Of a stretch of DNA of 64,000 bases, positions 11,880-23,187 are shown in pieces. The notes beneath the pieces were generated by a model, which was not told the DNA's origin, ran no database searches, and worked only from the letters and a program-made list of their open reading frames with translations. How positions within the stretch are numbered: position 1 is the first letter of the stretch; each line of letters begins with the position of its first letter. The DNA is taken from positions 2,294,001 to 2,358,000 of the forward strand of contig JBCAQO010000007.1 in NCBI GenBank assembly GCA_039111635.1, in the 5' to 3' direction. This DNA comes from Heterobasidion occidentale (lineage: Eukaryota > Basidiomycota > Agaricomycetes > Russulales > Bondarzewiaceae). Both the position numbers and the translations under genes were made by a program.

Positions 11880-13882
11880 ATGGTCCATTTCTCAGCTTTC
11901 CTCGTCGCCCTAGTGGCCGTCTCTTCCACCACCGTGCACGCCGCGCCCTCCCCTCTCACGAAGCGCATCGCGCAAGTCATCTCCGACTCCACGAAAAAAT
12001 GGGAGGCGGCCTGTGTGCGTACCCACGCGCGTCCCTGCTCGCGTTCGATAGTGCTAACACCCAAATGCCACCGCAGGACACCGCCGGCGGAGCCCAGCAA
12101 TGCAACACTATCGCCGTAAACGCGTTCGGCACCCTCCTCGCCGCGGCCGGGTCAGTGCCACCGTGCTCCCGAGTCTCATTTGCGTCTGATTGACACATCG
12201 TCTCCACAGCCCCTGCGATCAGCAGGACAATGCCGACAAGATGATCGATCTCGCGAAGCAGCTCAACAACGATGCCGACATGATCAAGTTTGCGCAGATC
12301 TTTGCACAGCAGCCGCGCAACACGGTGCGTTCCTGCCTTCCGCGTGGTCCCACGCCCTTGCTCAGCGTGCTCACATCGTCGTTAACTGCCCTCTCCAGCC
12401 GACCTCGCAGAGCGTCCCGTACTGCCAGACCGCGCCTAAGAACGCCGAGCTGAACGGGCTCTTCCAGTGCCAGTTCGCCGGCGCGAACCCGACGACGTTC
12501 GTCGGTGGCACCGCGGTCGGCGGCGTGGGCACTGTCCCGCTCGGCATGTCCTCCCCGCTGTCCCCCGCGGGCTCGTGCCCCGCCCACCCGGCGGGCCCCA
12601 TCGCCGACGGCACCCAGCTCGTCGACCAGGTCTCATCATCGGGCGCGTCCTCCTCCGGCTCCGGGTCGAGCTCGGGGTCCTCGAGCTCTAGCGGCGGGAA
12701 CAACAACAGCGGCAGCAGCGGCGGCAGTGGAAACTCTTCCGACTCGGGCTCGTCTGGATCGTCTGACGACTCGGGCGACGATGGTTCCGATTGCGGCGCC
12801 GATGATGCGAACGCCACTGTCACTGCGACTGTTATCGTCACCGTCACCGCCGGCGCCGCCACCGCGACTGCCACTGCTGCGCCTTCTTCCGGCTCGTCAT
12901 CCTCCGGCTCCAGCTCGGGCTCCAGCTCGGGCTCCAGCTTCCTGCTCCAGAACGGCAAGGACGCTCAGGCCCTGAACAAGAAGTTCGCCTCGCTCGACGC
13001 AAGCTCCACCTGCACCGGTGCGTCTCGGCCTCCGCCTCGTCTCCTCTCCCCCGCATCTTGCTCACCTTTTCTCACCTTTTCTCGTGTCGTTTCGCGTCGT
13101 GTTCTGGAAAAACAGAGGGCGATCAGGCCTGCATCGGCAGCGCGTTCGCGCAATGTGTCGGCGGCAAGTTCGTGCAGACGCAGTGCACGAGCACGCTCAT
13201 GTGCGCCGCGCTCCCGCTCGTCAACAAGGCGGGCACCACCATCACCTGCACGACGCAGAATGACGCCGCCGCGCGCATCGCCGCGACGGGCGCGACGGGC
13301 GGCATCACCGGCGACGGCTCGTCTGCGCCGTCCTCCTCCGCCGCGGGCTCCAGCGACGGCGCGTCGACGCCCGCCGCTGCTACGCCTGCATCTGCGTCTG
13401 CTGCGTCGGCGGCGACGTTCGCTGCGACTTCGGGCTCGGGCTCAACCTCGGGCTCCGGGTTCCAGCTCCAGAACGGGAAGGACGCGCAGGCGCTGAACAA
13501 GCAGTTCCAGTCCCTGACGGCCGACTCGTCTTGCGCCGGTAAGCACCCCTTTCCATCGCCCCATCCATCGCCCCATCCATCTCATCCCTCATCACACTCC
13601 GCCCCATCCCATCGACCTCTCATCATCTCTTCGTCCCTGGACGCTGTGCTCACCCTCTCTGTTGCGTTCGCCCCCGCAGATGGCCAGGAGGCGTGCATCG
13701 GCACCGCGTTCGCGCAGTGCGTCAGCGGCAAGTTCGTCCAGTCGCAGTGCGGCAGCACGCTCACGTGCGCCGCGCTCCCGCTCGTCAACTCGCCCGGCAC
13801 CAGCATCGCGTGCGTGACGCAGGCCGAGGCCGCCGCGCGCATCGCCGCGACCGGCGCGACCGGCGGCGTCACGGGCAACTGA
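11880..13882 (+). CDS. Secreted protein with two CBM19-like Cys-rich modules
   Basis: Predicted extracellular protein of 522 residues, likely a chitin/cell-wall binding protein. Exons: 11880-12014, 12077-12150, 12210-12324, 12399-13017, 13116-13538 and 13680-13882, all in phase. The N-terminus is a clear signal peptide (FLVALVAVSSTTVHAAP) followed by KR, a possible processing site. A conserved globular domain follows (WEAAC, QQDNADKMIDLAKQL, IFAQQPRNTPTSQ, CQTAPKNAELNGLFQC). Then comes a long Ser/Gly/Thr-rich linker. The C-terminal half has two near-identical units, each beginning LQNGKDAQALNK and containing ACIG-AFAQC, GKFVQ-QC, TC/MCAALPLVN and an AAARIAATGATGG end; the pattern is that of CBM19-type chitin-binding modules. 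Each unit's Cys core sits in its own exon with equal intron phase, so the pair arose by exon duplication. Gene model strong; CBM19 name from family knowledge; ligand not proven. Confidence 0.88.
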
Positions 13883-14490
13883 GCCTCTCTTCCCCTCCTC
13901 GTCCCCCTCCCACACCCCACTCACCCCTTCTGACCCGTTCGTTTCGCTTCGTTCGCTCGTTGGCGTTGATCTGCCACGACCATATCCCCTTACATATATC
14001 TCCCGTTCTTTATTATGATTTATTCTGCGATAGGAATGTACGTTCCCCCCGTCGCGTCGCGGCGCGTCGTCGCGCGGGCGGTCTTGTAGCTTAGTAGTGG
14101 CTTGCTGGGTCCACGCTCGCTGAGCGGCGCTGCGGAGCAAGGTTCTCCAGCGTGTATCGTAGAAGAAGAAGTAGTACGAATGATAATATCTTGCGTGCTG
14201 TACATTTTGGTGCTACTGAGCAGATCGTCTCGTCTCGTCGAGGGCGGTGCAACACAGCCCTAAGTGCAGTCATATCACATCTCCCGGAACTCGATATCAT
14301 TGTTCGGGGGAAAGCTAGGGAAAGCAGTGCGTGCATTTCCATTCCGCGCCATCTTCGTGCAGTCAAGATGGCTCGACAACCTTCGTGACATAGAATGAGC
14401 ACGTAACTCACCACCGCCGCCAAAGTTCGAGCTACAGTAATCATTCGCGACTGCATCGCGATCCGAGCACCCACCAGCCCGCACCCTCCT
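13883..14490. other. Convergent intergenic region
   Basis: Contains the 3' flanks of the plus-strand secreted gene and of the minus-strand F-box gene. I see no gene or repeat in it. Confidence 0.5.
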
Positions 14491-16077
14491 TCAAACAAAT
14501 TCTCTCGGAACCTTGCGCAGCCCCATCGCCTCGAAGCCCTCAGATCCCGGCCGCAGCGACACCGCCTCCCCAAAAACGACGAGCTCCTCGAGAGCCACCC
14601 CGTCCGCCGCGCGCGCATCCACCGCGTCCTTCAAGCCCCGGAAGAAACCCTTGTCGAGCCGCGCGCCAAACGCGGGCGGGCGGTGCTCGAATTCGAGGCG
14701 CTTCAGCGCGGGACACGCCGGCTCTGCATCTGCCGCGGCGCGCACGAGCGCTGGAGGGAAGACGTGCAGCGCCGCGCCGCGGACGTGGATGGCGTCGAGC
14801 GCGGGCAGGCGGGAGAGGACGCGCGACCAGTCGAGCGTCAGCCCGCCGAGGTCGATAAGGAGGCTGCGCGCGGAGGCGACGTTGAAGTGCGCAAGGGCGG
14901 CCAGGATGGCCTGTGCGACGGCGGACGGGTCGGCAATGACGATGGATAGGACGAAAGCGGGCGCGGCACCAGCGGCCAGCGCGCCTGCGATCGAGAACCC
15001 GGTGGCGCTGTGCGTGATGTGGAGCGCTGCGATCAACGTGTGCGCGTGCGACGGGATGAGTGCGCGCGGGGAGAGCTCTTCGGCGGATGTGACGTAGGTG
15101 CGTATTTCGACGGACGCGGAAGAGGGGATGGCGAGGCGACTGGTGAACTCGACACAGTCGGCGAGGGTGTTGTTGGCAAAGAGGAGGGCGTTGAGGACGG
15201 GGAGGGCGACTGTTGACGGCGACGAGTCGGAGGTGGAGTCAGCGCCGGCGGGCGGTGTGCGGGACAGCGCCTGGACGAGGTGAAGAGTCACGAGCTTGGG
15301 CATGCGCGTGAGCGCATCGAGCCACTGAGCTAGTGTATGGCGCGGAGTGCGCGTGTCGCCGTGGATCGTTAGTGACGACAACTCGAGCAGGATTGGGGAA
15401 GAGAGACGGATGCTCAAGCCCTTAAGGAAGAGCGTTCGTAGTACAGGGGTCTCGCCACCGAGTAGAGAGTCGGGATAGAAGGGATCGCCGAGAGGCGGAA
15501 TTGAAGCCAGCTCGAGGCGGAGATCCTCGAGGAGCGGCGCGGGGGTCGAGTACTGGGTCCGGAGCAACGTGTCCACAACCTGGCCTGTGAGATGCAGGCT
15601 GCGCATGCGCGGTATGTTTTGCATGGCGAGCGCGAAGGCCTGCCACGACGAGTAGGGATTTTCGAAAGCATCGAGATTGAACCGGACGTCGATCGACATG
15701 GGTTGCGAGCGCAACAACATCTCTTGCATCCACGGCAACGTGGGGGAAGATATCCCCCGCCAGAGGTAGGGTACGTTGAGTGCGATGATCCGCCAGCGGC
15801 GACACACATGGGAGATAGCTATCCAGCCAATGCCGTGGTATTTGGGGGGCGAATCACCTCGGCAGAGGAGCGGCACGAGCTCGAAGATGGAGATGAGGAG
15901 CTCGGGGGCCAAACGGGAGATCGGCGACGAGGCCGATGGATATGTTTGGTTGAGAATAGAAAGAAGAGAACTCTGTGCGAAGACCCGGTATGGATGAATG
16001 TGTGAGAATCATGTTTGGAGCGTGCTCACCATACGCCACGTCTGCGGCAACCACTGCTTCGGGAGCGCATCCAACAT
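14491..16077 (-). CDS. F-box domain protein
   Basis: Predicted substrate adaptor of an SCF ubiquitin ligase, of the very large agaricomycete F-box family. Two exons fit: 16077-16030 (starts MLDALPKQWLPQTWRM) and 15972-14491, with a 57-nt intron in phase 0, giving 509 residues. The F-box is at about residues 36-80: LAPELLISIFELV, then WIAISHVCRRWR and VPYLWRGI. The rest is leucine-rich and irregular (LRSLHLTG, LEDLRLEL, LRTLFLKG, LSSLTIHG), as in LRR-like C-termini of this family, ending in an Ala-rich part. A TATA-like TATATAAC on the minus strand lies at about 16139-16146, 60-70 bp upstream of the ATG. The substrate is unknown. Confidence 0.85.
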
Positions 16078-16138
16078 GATAGACTTTCTACGTGTGTCAG
16101 TGAATTTCGTGTTTGGGTGGTCAATGCGGGGACCTATC

Positions 16139-16146
16139 GTTATATA
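16139..16146 (-). promoter_or_regulatory. TATA box of the F-box gene
   Basis: TATATAAC read on the minus strand, about 65 bp before the F-box protein ATG. Position and orientation fit a core promoter. Confidence 0.45.
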
Positions 16147-16842
16147 CTTAGAGGTCAACGTGTAAGAGCGCTCACGCCGTCAACGCCTGTAGACACGTCG
16201 GCGAGGAGACGGATGAGCCACGTACGCAACAAGGCACGCATGGTCATGATTTGATTATCTGAGTCTGTCTGAGGTCTGACAGAAACCAGGCTCCGTCAGA
16301 CTCTGACCTGCTCTTGACTCCAAGTACTTTCACGATGTAGAGGAAAGGTCGTAGCCTGCGACAAGTCCTCGGAGAACTTAGATGATGCACCCAATTTCGA
16401 CAAGTTCGGGACTTGCTCCGCGCTTAGTCAGCAGTCTCCTGCCGTCTCTCATCTCAAATCCGCCGCACCCTTGGATGAAAGGGCTCGATCGATGTTATTA
16501 GAGGAGATGTCACTCAAGTGCTACTCACCTACACGTTGAGAGAATTTCGTGCGCATCGACAAGGACAGTGAGTACTCATATCCAACATGCCGCACTGCGG
16601 CCTGTAAATTCCAAGATGTCTACATCGAACAACGCATACGCACCGCGTCTGCCGATTCTGCGAGCGCGCGGGGAGTAGACACCTGGATCTCAGTCCAAGA
16701 AATACTTACCTGCATGTCACCTGCAATCGTCTCACGTCTCTCAACACTCCTGCACAGCATTCTACGCTACGAAACGACGCCCGGACCAGATCAGACCCCC
16801 TTCCACCCTACCCGCGCTGCCTCGCCTCCCGACATCGCCCAC
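16147..16842. other. Intergenic region between two minus-strand genes
   Basis: Holds the upstream region of the F-box gene and the 3' flank of the methyltransferase gene. An imperfect inverted repeat of GTCTGA/TCAGAC words lies at 16261-16305. A donor-like GCAGGTAAGTATTTC on the minus strand near 16710 could be a non-coding leader exon, but nothing else supports it. Confidence 0.35.
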
Positions 16843-18715
16843 TCACAGCTTCCTCGCCCAAGTGACGTGCCACACGCCCACGATGCCCTCCTTCTCCTTC
16901 GTCTCCCACACGTACTCGCACGCCAGCGCAGGGTCCACCCTGGGCCCGAGGCCCATCGACATCCCCTGCGCGAACCCGCCCGTGATGTGCCAGAACACTT
17001 CAGCGAGCTTCGCGAGCCCGTCGCGCGTCTCGTCGTCGAGCGCCTCTGGCGTGGGAATGTACGGCCTCCCAATGGGGACCGCGAAGCGCTGCTCGACGGG
17101 CTCGGCGAAGCACCCTAAAGCACGGATGAAGTGCGGGATGAGCAGGGGGACGGGCGTGGCCTTGCCGCTGGATCGCGAAACATTGTCATGATGAGCGACG
17201 ATCGGAAGCAGATGGGGAGGATCAGCGGAAACGAGGGATGCACGCGTACTTGAAGTTGTCGCGCACGGCGCGGAAGAAGTTAGCAGTATGCGGGATGTAA
17301 GTCTCGGGGCTCGCGAAGTTCGGATGCGCCGGGTGCAGCGCGGGGTAGGGCCCCCACTCGCAGGAGAGGAAGAGGCCGCCAGGGCGCAGGATTCGCGCGG
17401 CCTCCCTCAGCATGCGAGGGTAATCGTTGCTCTACGCAAGGGGCAAGAGAAGGAACTTTAGATGCAGTGCGCCTATCACGGCGATCGAGGAAGAGAAGGA
17501 GAAGAACGAAGACTGACCCCGATCATTGTGTGCCGCGCCTGCACGAAATCGACCGAGTTGGAGGCGAACCGCAGCGGCTTCGTGACGTCCGTAATCTCGA
17601 AGCGGACGTTATCAGGCGGGTATCGGGTCGCGATGGGCGCTACACGATTGGGTTGAGGAGAGGTCAGTGAGCCGGCGGCTTGCCAACGATCGAATGTGGG
17701 GTCAAGTGGAGAAGGAGCTTCGCAGAGTTACGGCAGGAGGCATGTATGTAATAATAGAAAACAAGATCTAGAGCGGGAGGCAAAGAAAGTTAGAATGGCG
17801 TACCGAGATCCAGGCCGCGAAACTGGACATGCTCGAAGCGTCGAGCCATGTCCAAAACCCTACATAGACAATGAATGTGTGAGTTCATTCAAAGTTTAAA
17901 AGCCAAAGTAAGGGGAAGGGCGCAGTTGGCACTATATGGGAATGTGACGGCACGGTGATGGATTGACGCACCAGGTTCCCGTGCCAGTACACAAGTCGAC
18001 TACTTTTTTCTCTCGGGTGGCAGTGACATCGTACGCGAGGACTTCGTCGATGGGACCGTATATATTGTTCCCGAGGAGAATCTTGAGGCCTTTTTGTTCT
18101 GCTTCGAGGCGCTAGATCAACGTATCAAACAGAATTTTGGGACCTATTTATAGAATGACTCACTTTCCACTCGACGCCGTCTACGGGAAGTGGGTATGTT
18201 GTACCATGGGAATGGAAGATGAATAATCTCCTGTTGTGTTCTGAGAAGTAACCGGGAAATTCGTCGGGTTCTGGCTCTGTCATATCGGAAGAAGTAGTCG
18301 AAGCAGCATCGTCCATGTCGTCATCCGGGTCAACGTCGGCCTGAACCAGGAATGCGTCAAAGCTGCCTTCTCCGATAGGGCTAGCAGACGAAGGACCGTT
18401 CGCTTGGGGAGAAATCGAAGCACTGACGAGGGAAGGCCACAGCTGGTCGGAGCGATCGGGTACGATGACACGGTTGGCGCCCAGATCGTCGCGGACAAGG
18501 CTGTTCTCGTTCAGGGCAACTCCTGCGGGAGACATTATGCGAGGGCCAAATGAATGGAGGGGGGCAGGTACACTAGGGGGTGTATAAAACAGAGGAAAGG
18601 AGTGATCTTGCGCATCAAGGTGGATGCGAATGCGACTTTGATCGTGGGGGAAGAACGGATTGTCGTCTGCTGAAGGGGTAGAAGGATTACAAAAGGAGTT
18701 CATAGGGATAGTCAT
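16843..18715 (-). CDS. SAM-dependent methyltransferase
   Basis: Class I methyltransferase of the fungal LaeA/UMTA-like type; substrate unknown. Six exons in phase: 18715-18164, 18111-17972, 17859-17804, 17639-17518, 17431-17250 and 17167-16843, giving 458 residues. The first ~180 residues are a low-complexity, acidic extension (DVDPDDDMDDAAS). The Rossmann core follows: motif I VVDLCTGTGTWVLDMARRF, the acidic strand FRGLDLAP, motif II/III region NVRFEITDVTKPLRF, then MLREAARILRPGGLFLSCEW, the canonical post-motif loop. The motif I glycines and the acidic residue after strand 2 are present, so it is probably active. It is transcribed in the same direction as the F-box gene. Family confident; function not determinable. 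Confidence 0.9.
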
Positions 18716-19136
18716 TGAAGGGCTGCAAGCTGCGTGGGTCGAGAGCGCACGTCGTGGAGGAAAGAAAGAAAGAGATGCAAAGGGGGCGCATCGAGCCCAG
18801 CAGAGTTTTTATTCGTCGGAGTAGAATGTACTCAGCGAGCATGAGGGACGATCGACCGACTATGCCCGACTTGGAGGACCAAAAGGGGAGGCTCCAGGGA
18901 CGCGTGTACGCTGCTCGAATCCAGCGAGCGAGGGCGGAGTGTTTGTTGTGCTGCGCCCTGCGACGCCTGGAAGAGAGAAGAAGACGAAATTAAAATCGGA
19001 CAGCCAAAATTCGCGGTATAGGATAGATAAGGGCGCGTTGTCCGTCGAAGGATGTCGGACTACAAATTGCCCACATACGGAGCAAATCCAACGGCGCACT
19101 GACCAATTTCACAGGCAAAACTCGAAATTACTCCCA

Positions 19137-19162
19137 GATATGGGTCCACATGGACCCATATC
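19137..19162. repeat. Perfect 12-bp-arm palindrome
   Basis: GATATGGGTCCA, a CA spacer, then TGGACCCATATC. The arms are exact reverse complements. It is 422-447 bp upstream of the methyltransferase ATG and next to two CCAAT boxes, so it could be a dimeric transcription-factor site; it could equally be chance. Confidence 0.6.
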
Positions 19163-19194
19163 GACACAGCGCCGTAGATTCTGGCTCCATATGG

Positions 19195-19207
19195 CCAATC
19201 CGCCAAT
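19195..19207 (+). promoter_or_regulatory. Paired CCAAT boxes
   Basis: Two CCAAT pentamers 8 bp apart (19195-19199 and 19203-19207), potential sites for the HAP/CBF complex. The nearest gene start is the methyltransferase at 18715 on the minus strand. Confidence 0.3.
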
Positions 19208-20570
19208 CACAGCCTCCGCCATCATAGATGTTCTGGGCTCTGAAACAGGGCTGTGAGGCAGAAGAACATCAATGAGTGTGCCGTAACGACGAGAAGTGGT
19301 GAAAACATGCAGCTGCAGCGCTGCAGTCTAACTCGGGAAGGCTGCCCCCGGACACTCCCCTCGGGTTCTCTCCATCTTACATGCCGCATTTGGAAGCAAT
19401 TTTGCTTCCGTTTTGCTCGCCTCCGAATCGAATCCGACCTCGGCGCTCTGGCTCGACACGCTCTGACTCAATCAGGGCAGGAAAATACCATTGCGCTCAT
19501 TTGAGAAACTGGCTTACCCCGCAAGTTTTGCACTAACCTCATTCAGAGCCAGTCGCCTCCCATCTGCGCACTCGACGATCATACGTCCTGCGGGCATGTG
19601 ATACTTGTAACACAGCGTATTTTGACTTGACAGTAGAGACAGGACGCCTGGTCGCTGGCTGGTGAGTTCAATGATTCCTCAGCGCTCAGCATCACCCGGT
19701 TTTACATCATAAGACTTGTTCTCAGATCAGACGCTTATTGCTCCGAGTCGGTGAGTTTTGCAAAGAATCAGAGGCTCCAACCGACTGGTAGCCCTCACCT
19801 GAGTATGCATGCCGATAACGACTGTCGGACCACGTCTACAGGCTCCCAATTCCAGAGCTCGAGCATCGCTCACATGGTCCATCAACGTCAACGCTCTTGA
19901 CGATGCTCAATGTAGAGGTTATCAGAACCTGAGGGAGTGATTGACCATCAGGACTGTCTAAACGCGCCTCTGCTCCGCTCCTGAGCTAACGTATAGAGCA
20001 TCTATCTGGTGAATTGAGAACACCTCGCCTTTCTCAGACATACCTGCAATAACCTAGATTCCAAATGTCATCAGCGTCATGCGCGGCGCCCTGCGTCGGA
20101 TATCTCGATATTCTAAGCCTAGTGGGATATTCGTCGCATGACATGTTCAGTTCCATCTTACTAACAAGGAAATCAGTAAGATTGATTCTTGAAGGCCCCC
20201 GAGCGAGCTATATTTACCTAGGCATTTTTGTCCCTGCAAATCGAGACAATGTACCCACGCTGATTGAATCGCCCACACACCTCTACACACTCCACTTTTC
20301 TAGGAATCAGACGCCAGAGCTCGGGGCGCTTCATTTATGACGACTTCTGAACTCGATCCGGAGGGCTGAGATCTGAGATTGAATAAGTCTTTGCATAGCC
20401 CGTTTCATCGCGCCGTCCTGACTTCATTCACTCTCCTTGACGAACGTGAGAAAAACCAAAGTATCGACCACATTGATTGAACCTGCAAACGCGAGCAGGA
20501 ATCGTACACTCAGAAACGAAGACGCCATTACCGTGACACTTGGATCGTAACTAGACCCTTCCACACGTGC

Positions 20571-21344
20571 TTACGTGCAGCTGAAGGAGCTCATCGCGTC
20601 GTTGTTGTTGTAATCGGCCAGGTTGTCGATGCCTATGGGTAGGAAATGGCAGAGGTAAGACACACGGCGCTGACGACGATGGCTAGCTACGTACCAGGGT
20701 GGACGATGCCGCCAGTGGCGCGACCAACGCACCCCGCGTCGCTGTGAAGAACAGAGGTGAGCAAGTGGCAAGCTGAGCGCAAGGAAACCGTGTGATTGAC
20801 CTGTAATAGTACAGACAAGGCCCGGGTCCGGGCCGAAGCTCGAAACATCGTCATTGAAGTTAGACCCTACACCGACGCACTGGCCAGAGCTGCAGAGTGA
20901 AAGGAGTAAATGGGAATCAGCAATGAGCGGGTGCATGTCTGAGTTGTCATCGCACTTGAAGTTCGTGACGTAGACCTATATAGGTAAATACATAAATCAT
21001 TCTGTTGAGCTGCTATTTATAGAAAAAGCCTGTAGACGTACGCAATTGCCAGAGAAGTTTGCGTCGGTGCAGAAGTACACGCCTCCGTTGAGAACGTCTG
21101 AGGTGAGAGACTGGCAGAAAGCGACGGGATGAGCACACGCTATCGAATCAAGCCTGGGAAACATCCGTACACCGTCAGACTTGGCACTGGAGGCATTGCC
21201 TGGGTCGAGCTCGGCAGGCGTGGTGACCTTGCCGTTCCAACCGAAGGCATCCTTCCAGTCATCCCTTTGGGTGACAGAGGTGGGTGCCCCCAGGACGAAG
21301 CCGATGAAGGGCAAGACAGCGAGAACAATCTTGGCAGTGAACAT
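20571..21344 (-). CDS. Small secreted protein with beta/gamma-crystallin-like motifs
   Basis: Starts at ATG 21344 with a signal peptide (KIVLAVLPFIGFVLGAP). Exon 1 is 21344-21171, exon 2 is 21110-21042, and exon 3 starts at 20975. A last exon ends at TAA 20571 with NNNDAMSSFSCT. The pattern GGVYFCTDANFSGNC (aromatic, four residues, Phe, x, Gly) and the later FNDDVSSFGPDPG resemble a Greek-key motif of the beta/gamma-crystallin fold, and the protein is Cys-rich. The exon boundaries between 20975 and 20741 do not close: no GT donor is visible after CDDNS (near 20938), and the later junction is off by one base. A sequence error or a pseudogene is possible. A TATA-like CATAAAAG lies about 90 bp upstream on the minus strand. 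Probable small extracellular protein; function unknown. Confidence 0.65.
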
Positions 21345-23187
21345 GGCTGTGGGGGAGGGAGCTGTCGAACGGAAGCTAACGAGGCTGAAGGTCCAAGTGA
21401 GCTTGGAGAGGAGTATTGTTCGACCCGCTCTTTTATGCCAACAGCAGTAGCGCCGAGGGCACTTCCTCAAATAATATTATGGGATATTGATCATGGCGTA
21501 GCATCGCCTGACCAGCATACAGTTTGGAATGTAGCCCAGAGTTATGATTTGATGACACAAATGATCGTTTCACTCTTTCTGCTCTTCCAGATGGAGACCA
21601 GGCAGGTGCCTGGGATGGTTTATTTAAGGCGTTCATTCCATAGTGGGTTGTCAATTGAATTCGTAGATTGGCGGGATCAGTCGGAGAATTGTCTAGTCAC
21701 AGTCTACCATCTTAAGTCCGCACACAGTACACCGCGAGATAACATTTTACTAACCTCAAACTCTGCCTGCCTGTTCAAAGGTTCCCTGATATGAGCGATC
21801 GCTTTATTTGAAAGTAGTGTTGGAACGTACCAATCCAAAAGCCAGTCTATTCCTGCAGACTTAGAGGTTGAGTCGATGTGGCCGAAGACGTCCTTTGACC
21901 CATGTGCTTGAGGATCAGTACATCAGCGCTTCCCCATTTCCGTCTGGGCCTGTCGTAGCATAAGTCACCGAGCTCGATGTGGCTGGCGCTCCGGCAGCGT
22001 GCCATAACATGAATTTCGACGAAGCAGCTGCAAGTCTCGATGCCATTTAGACCCGCCTATGGAAAGCATAGGCCTCCCAGCGTCTTCCACAGTTTCCTGA
22101 TCATGACACTTGAAACTTCCATCATTCCTCAGATAACTGAGCAGAGAGATTTGGGGAGGATCAAGTCCGCCTGGAGATGGAAATCTATCTGGTTTCTGAT
22201 GAAGCAAGACTCCCAATTCAGCCACTAGACCACTTGATCACGAAACCCGGCGCTCAGAGATATATAGGAACAATACAAGTGTTCTTATAGAAATCACATA
22301 ACTCAGAATCTCGTAAATCAGAGTCGAAGGATATAACTCGTTAGAGCGGCTAATTGACTAAGCATGGATATTGCTTACCAGCGAATTGGCTTTCATATGG
22401 CTCTCGAATGAGAGAGCAATAGCACATAGGAGACGTCCAAGCCTAATTGAAACATTCAGATTGGGCTACCGAGTCATAGATCCTCTGTAAAGCAAGGTCA
22501 GTTGGTCGTATTGTTAGAGTGTGCACAACGAAAGAATCCAGGCACTGTCGTACCTTTCAGGAAGCGTTCTGAGTCGTGCCGATTACACTAGGTTTGAGAG
22601 GTATATCAGCCGTGCTGATGTACGACTTACATGGTCTCAGGAACACAGTGCTTTAGTAGTGAGAAGAAAAAAGCGTCAGACTTCGACACGTGCATGGTCT
22701 GAGTGCATGGGCCGAGTCGTCACCGTGAATAGGCCACAAAGTTCAGCAGCATAGTGCGCAAAGATGCGCTAATTATCTGCATATATAAAATCAGCGCTAA
22801 CGGCGTATGGAAACCTCCGTTCAAGATCATAACAGTGCCCTGCACATGTGTCTCATCTTTAACCTTCCACTTGGTCTATTCGTGAATTTTGGGGTCTTCC
22901 ATCATCACAGGAACCGTCCCAGAAAACTATGGTGCATGTGTGGCGCGAACGACCTTGAAACTTATGCTGGGTCATAAACCACTTATACCTGACTAGTCAA
23001 GTCATGATACAAGAACATATGTCTCGGTCAGCCTGATCTGTGGCAAAATGGGTATCGTCTGTTGAGCTCACCAATCTAATTTATTATTGGCACCGCCGTG
23101 CTCTCTTCTTGAAAAAAGGGTCAAAAACCGAGTAACGGGTCCTTAACGGCCAATACATCGCACGTTCGAATATAACAGACCACGTGG
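21345..23187. other. Region without a recognisable gene
   Basis: AT-richer spacer of 1.8 kb between two minus-strand genes. A TATA-like ATATATAAAA occurs at 22781-22790 on the plus strand with no gene behind it. Frames on both strands are short and show no recognisable family. Confidence 0.4.

Larger units (their letters stand above)
18716..20570. other. Region without a recognisable gene
   Basis: Upstream of the methyltransferase gene. It contains two CCAAT boxes (19195-19199, 19203-19207) and a 26-nt hairpin-forming palindrome at 19137-19162. The stretch 19300-20570 has short frames only and no recognisable domain or repeat. Confidence 0.4.

Noticed and set aside
12180..13496. 438-codon plus-strand open frame overlapping the CBM19-like gene
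   Set aside because: It starts in an intron and follows the real frame only through the Ser-rich exon, then drifts into a Pro/Arg-rich translation of the wrong frame. The spliced model explains the conserved modules.
16549..17118. 189-codon plus-strand frame over the methyltransferase 3' end
   Set aside because: It is antisense to a well-supported exon and shows no domain.
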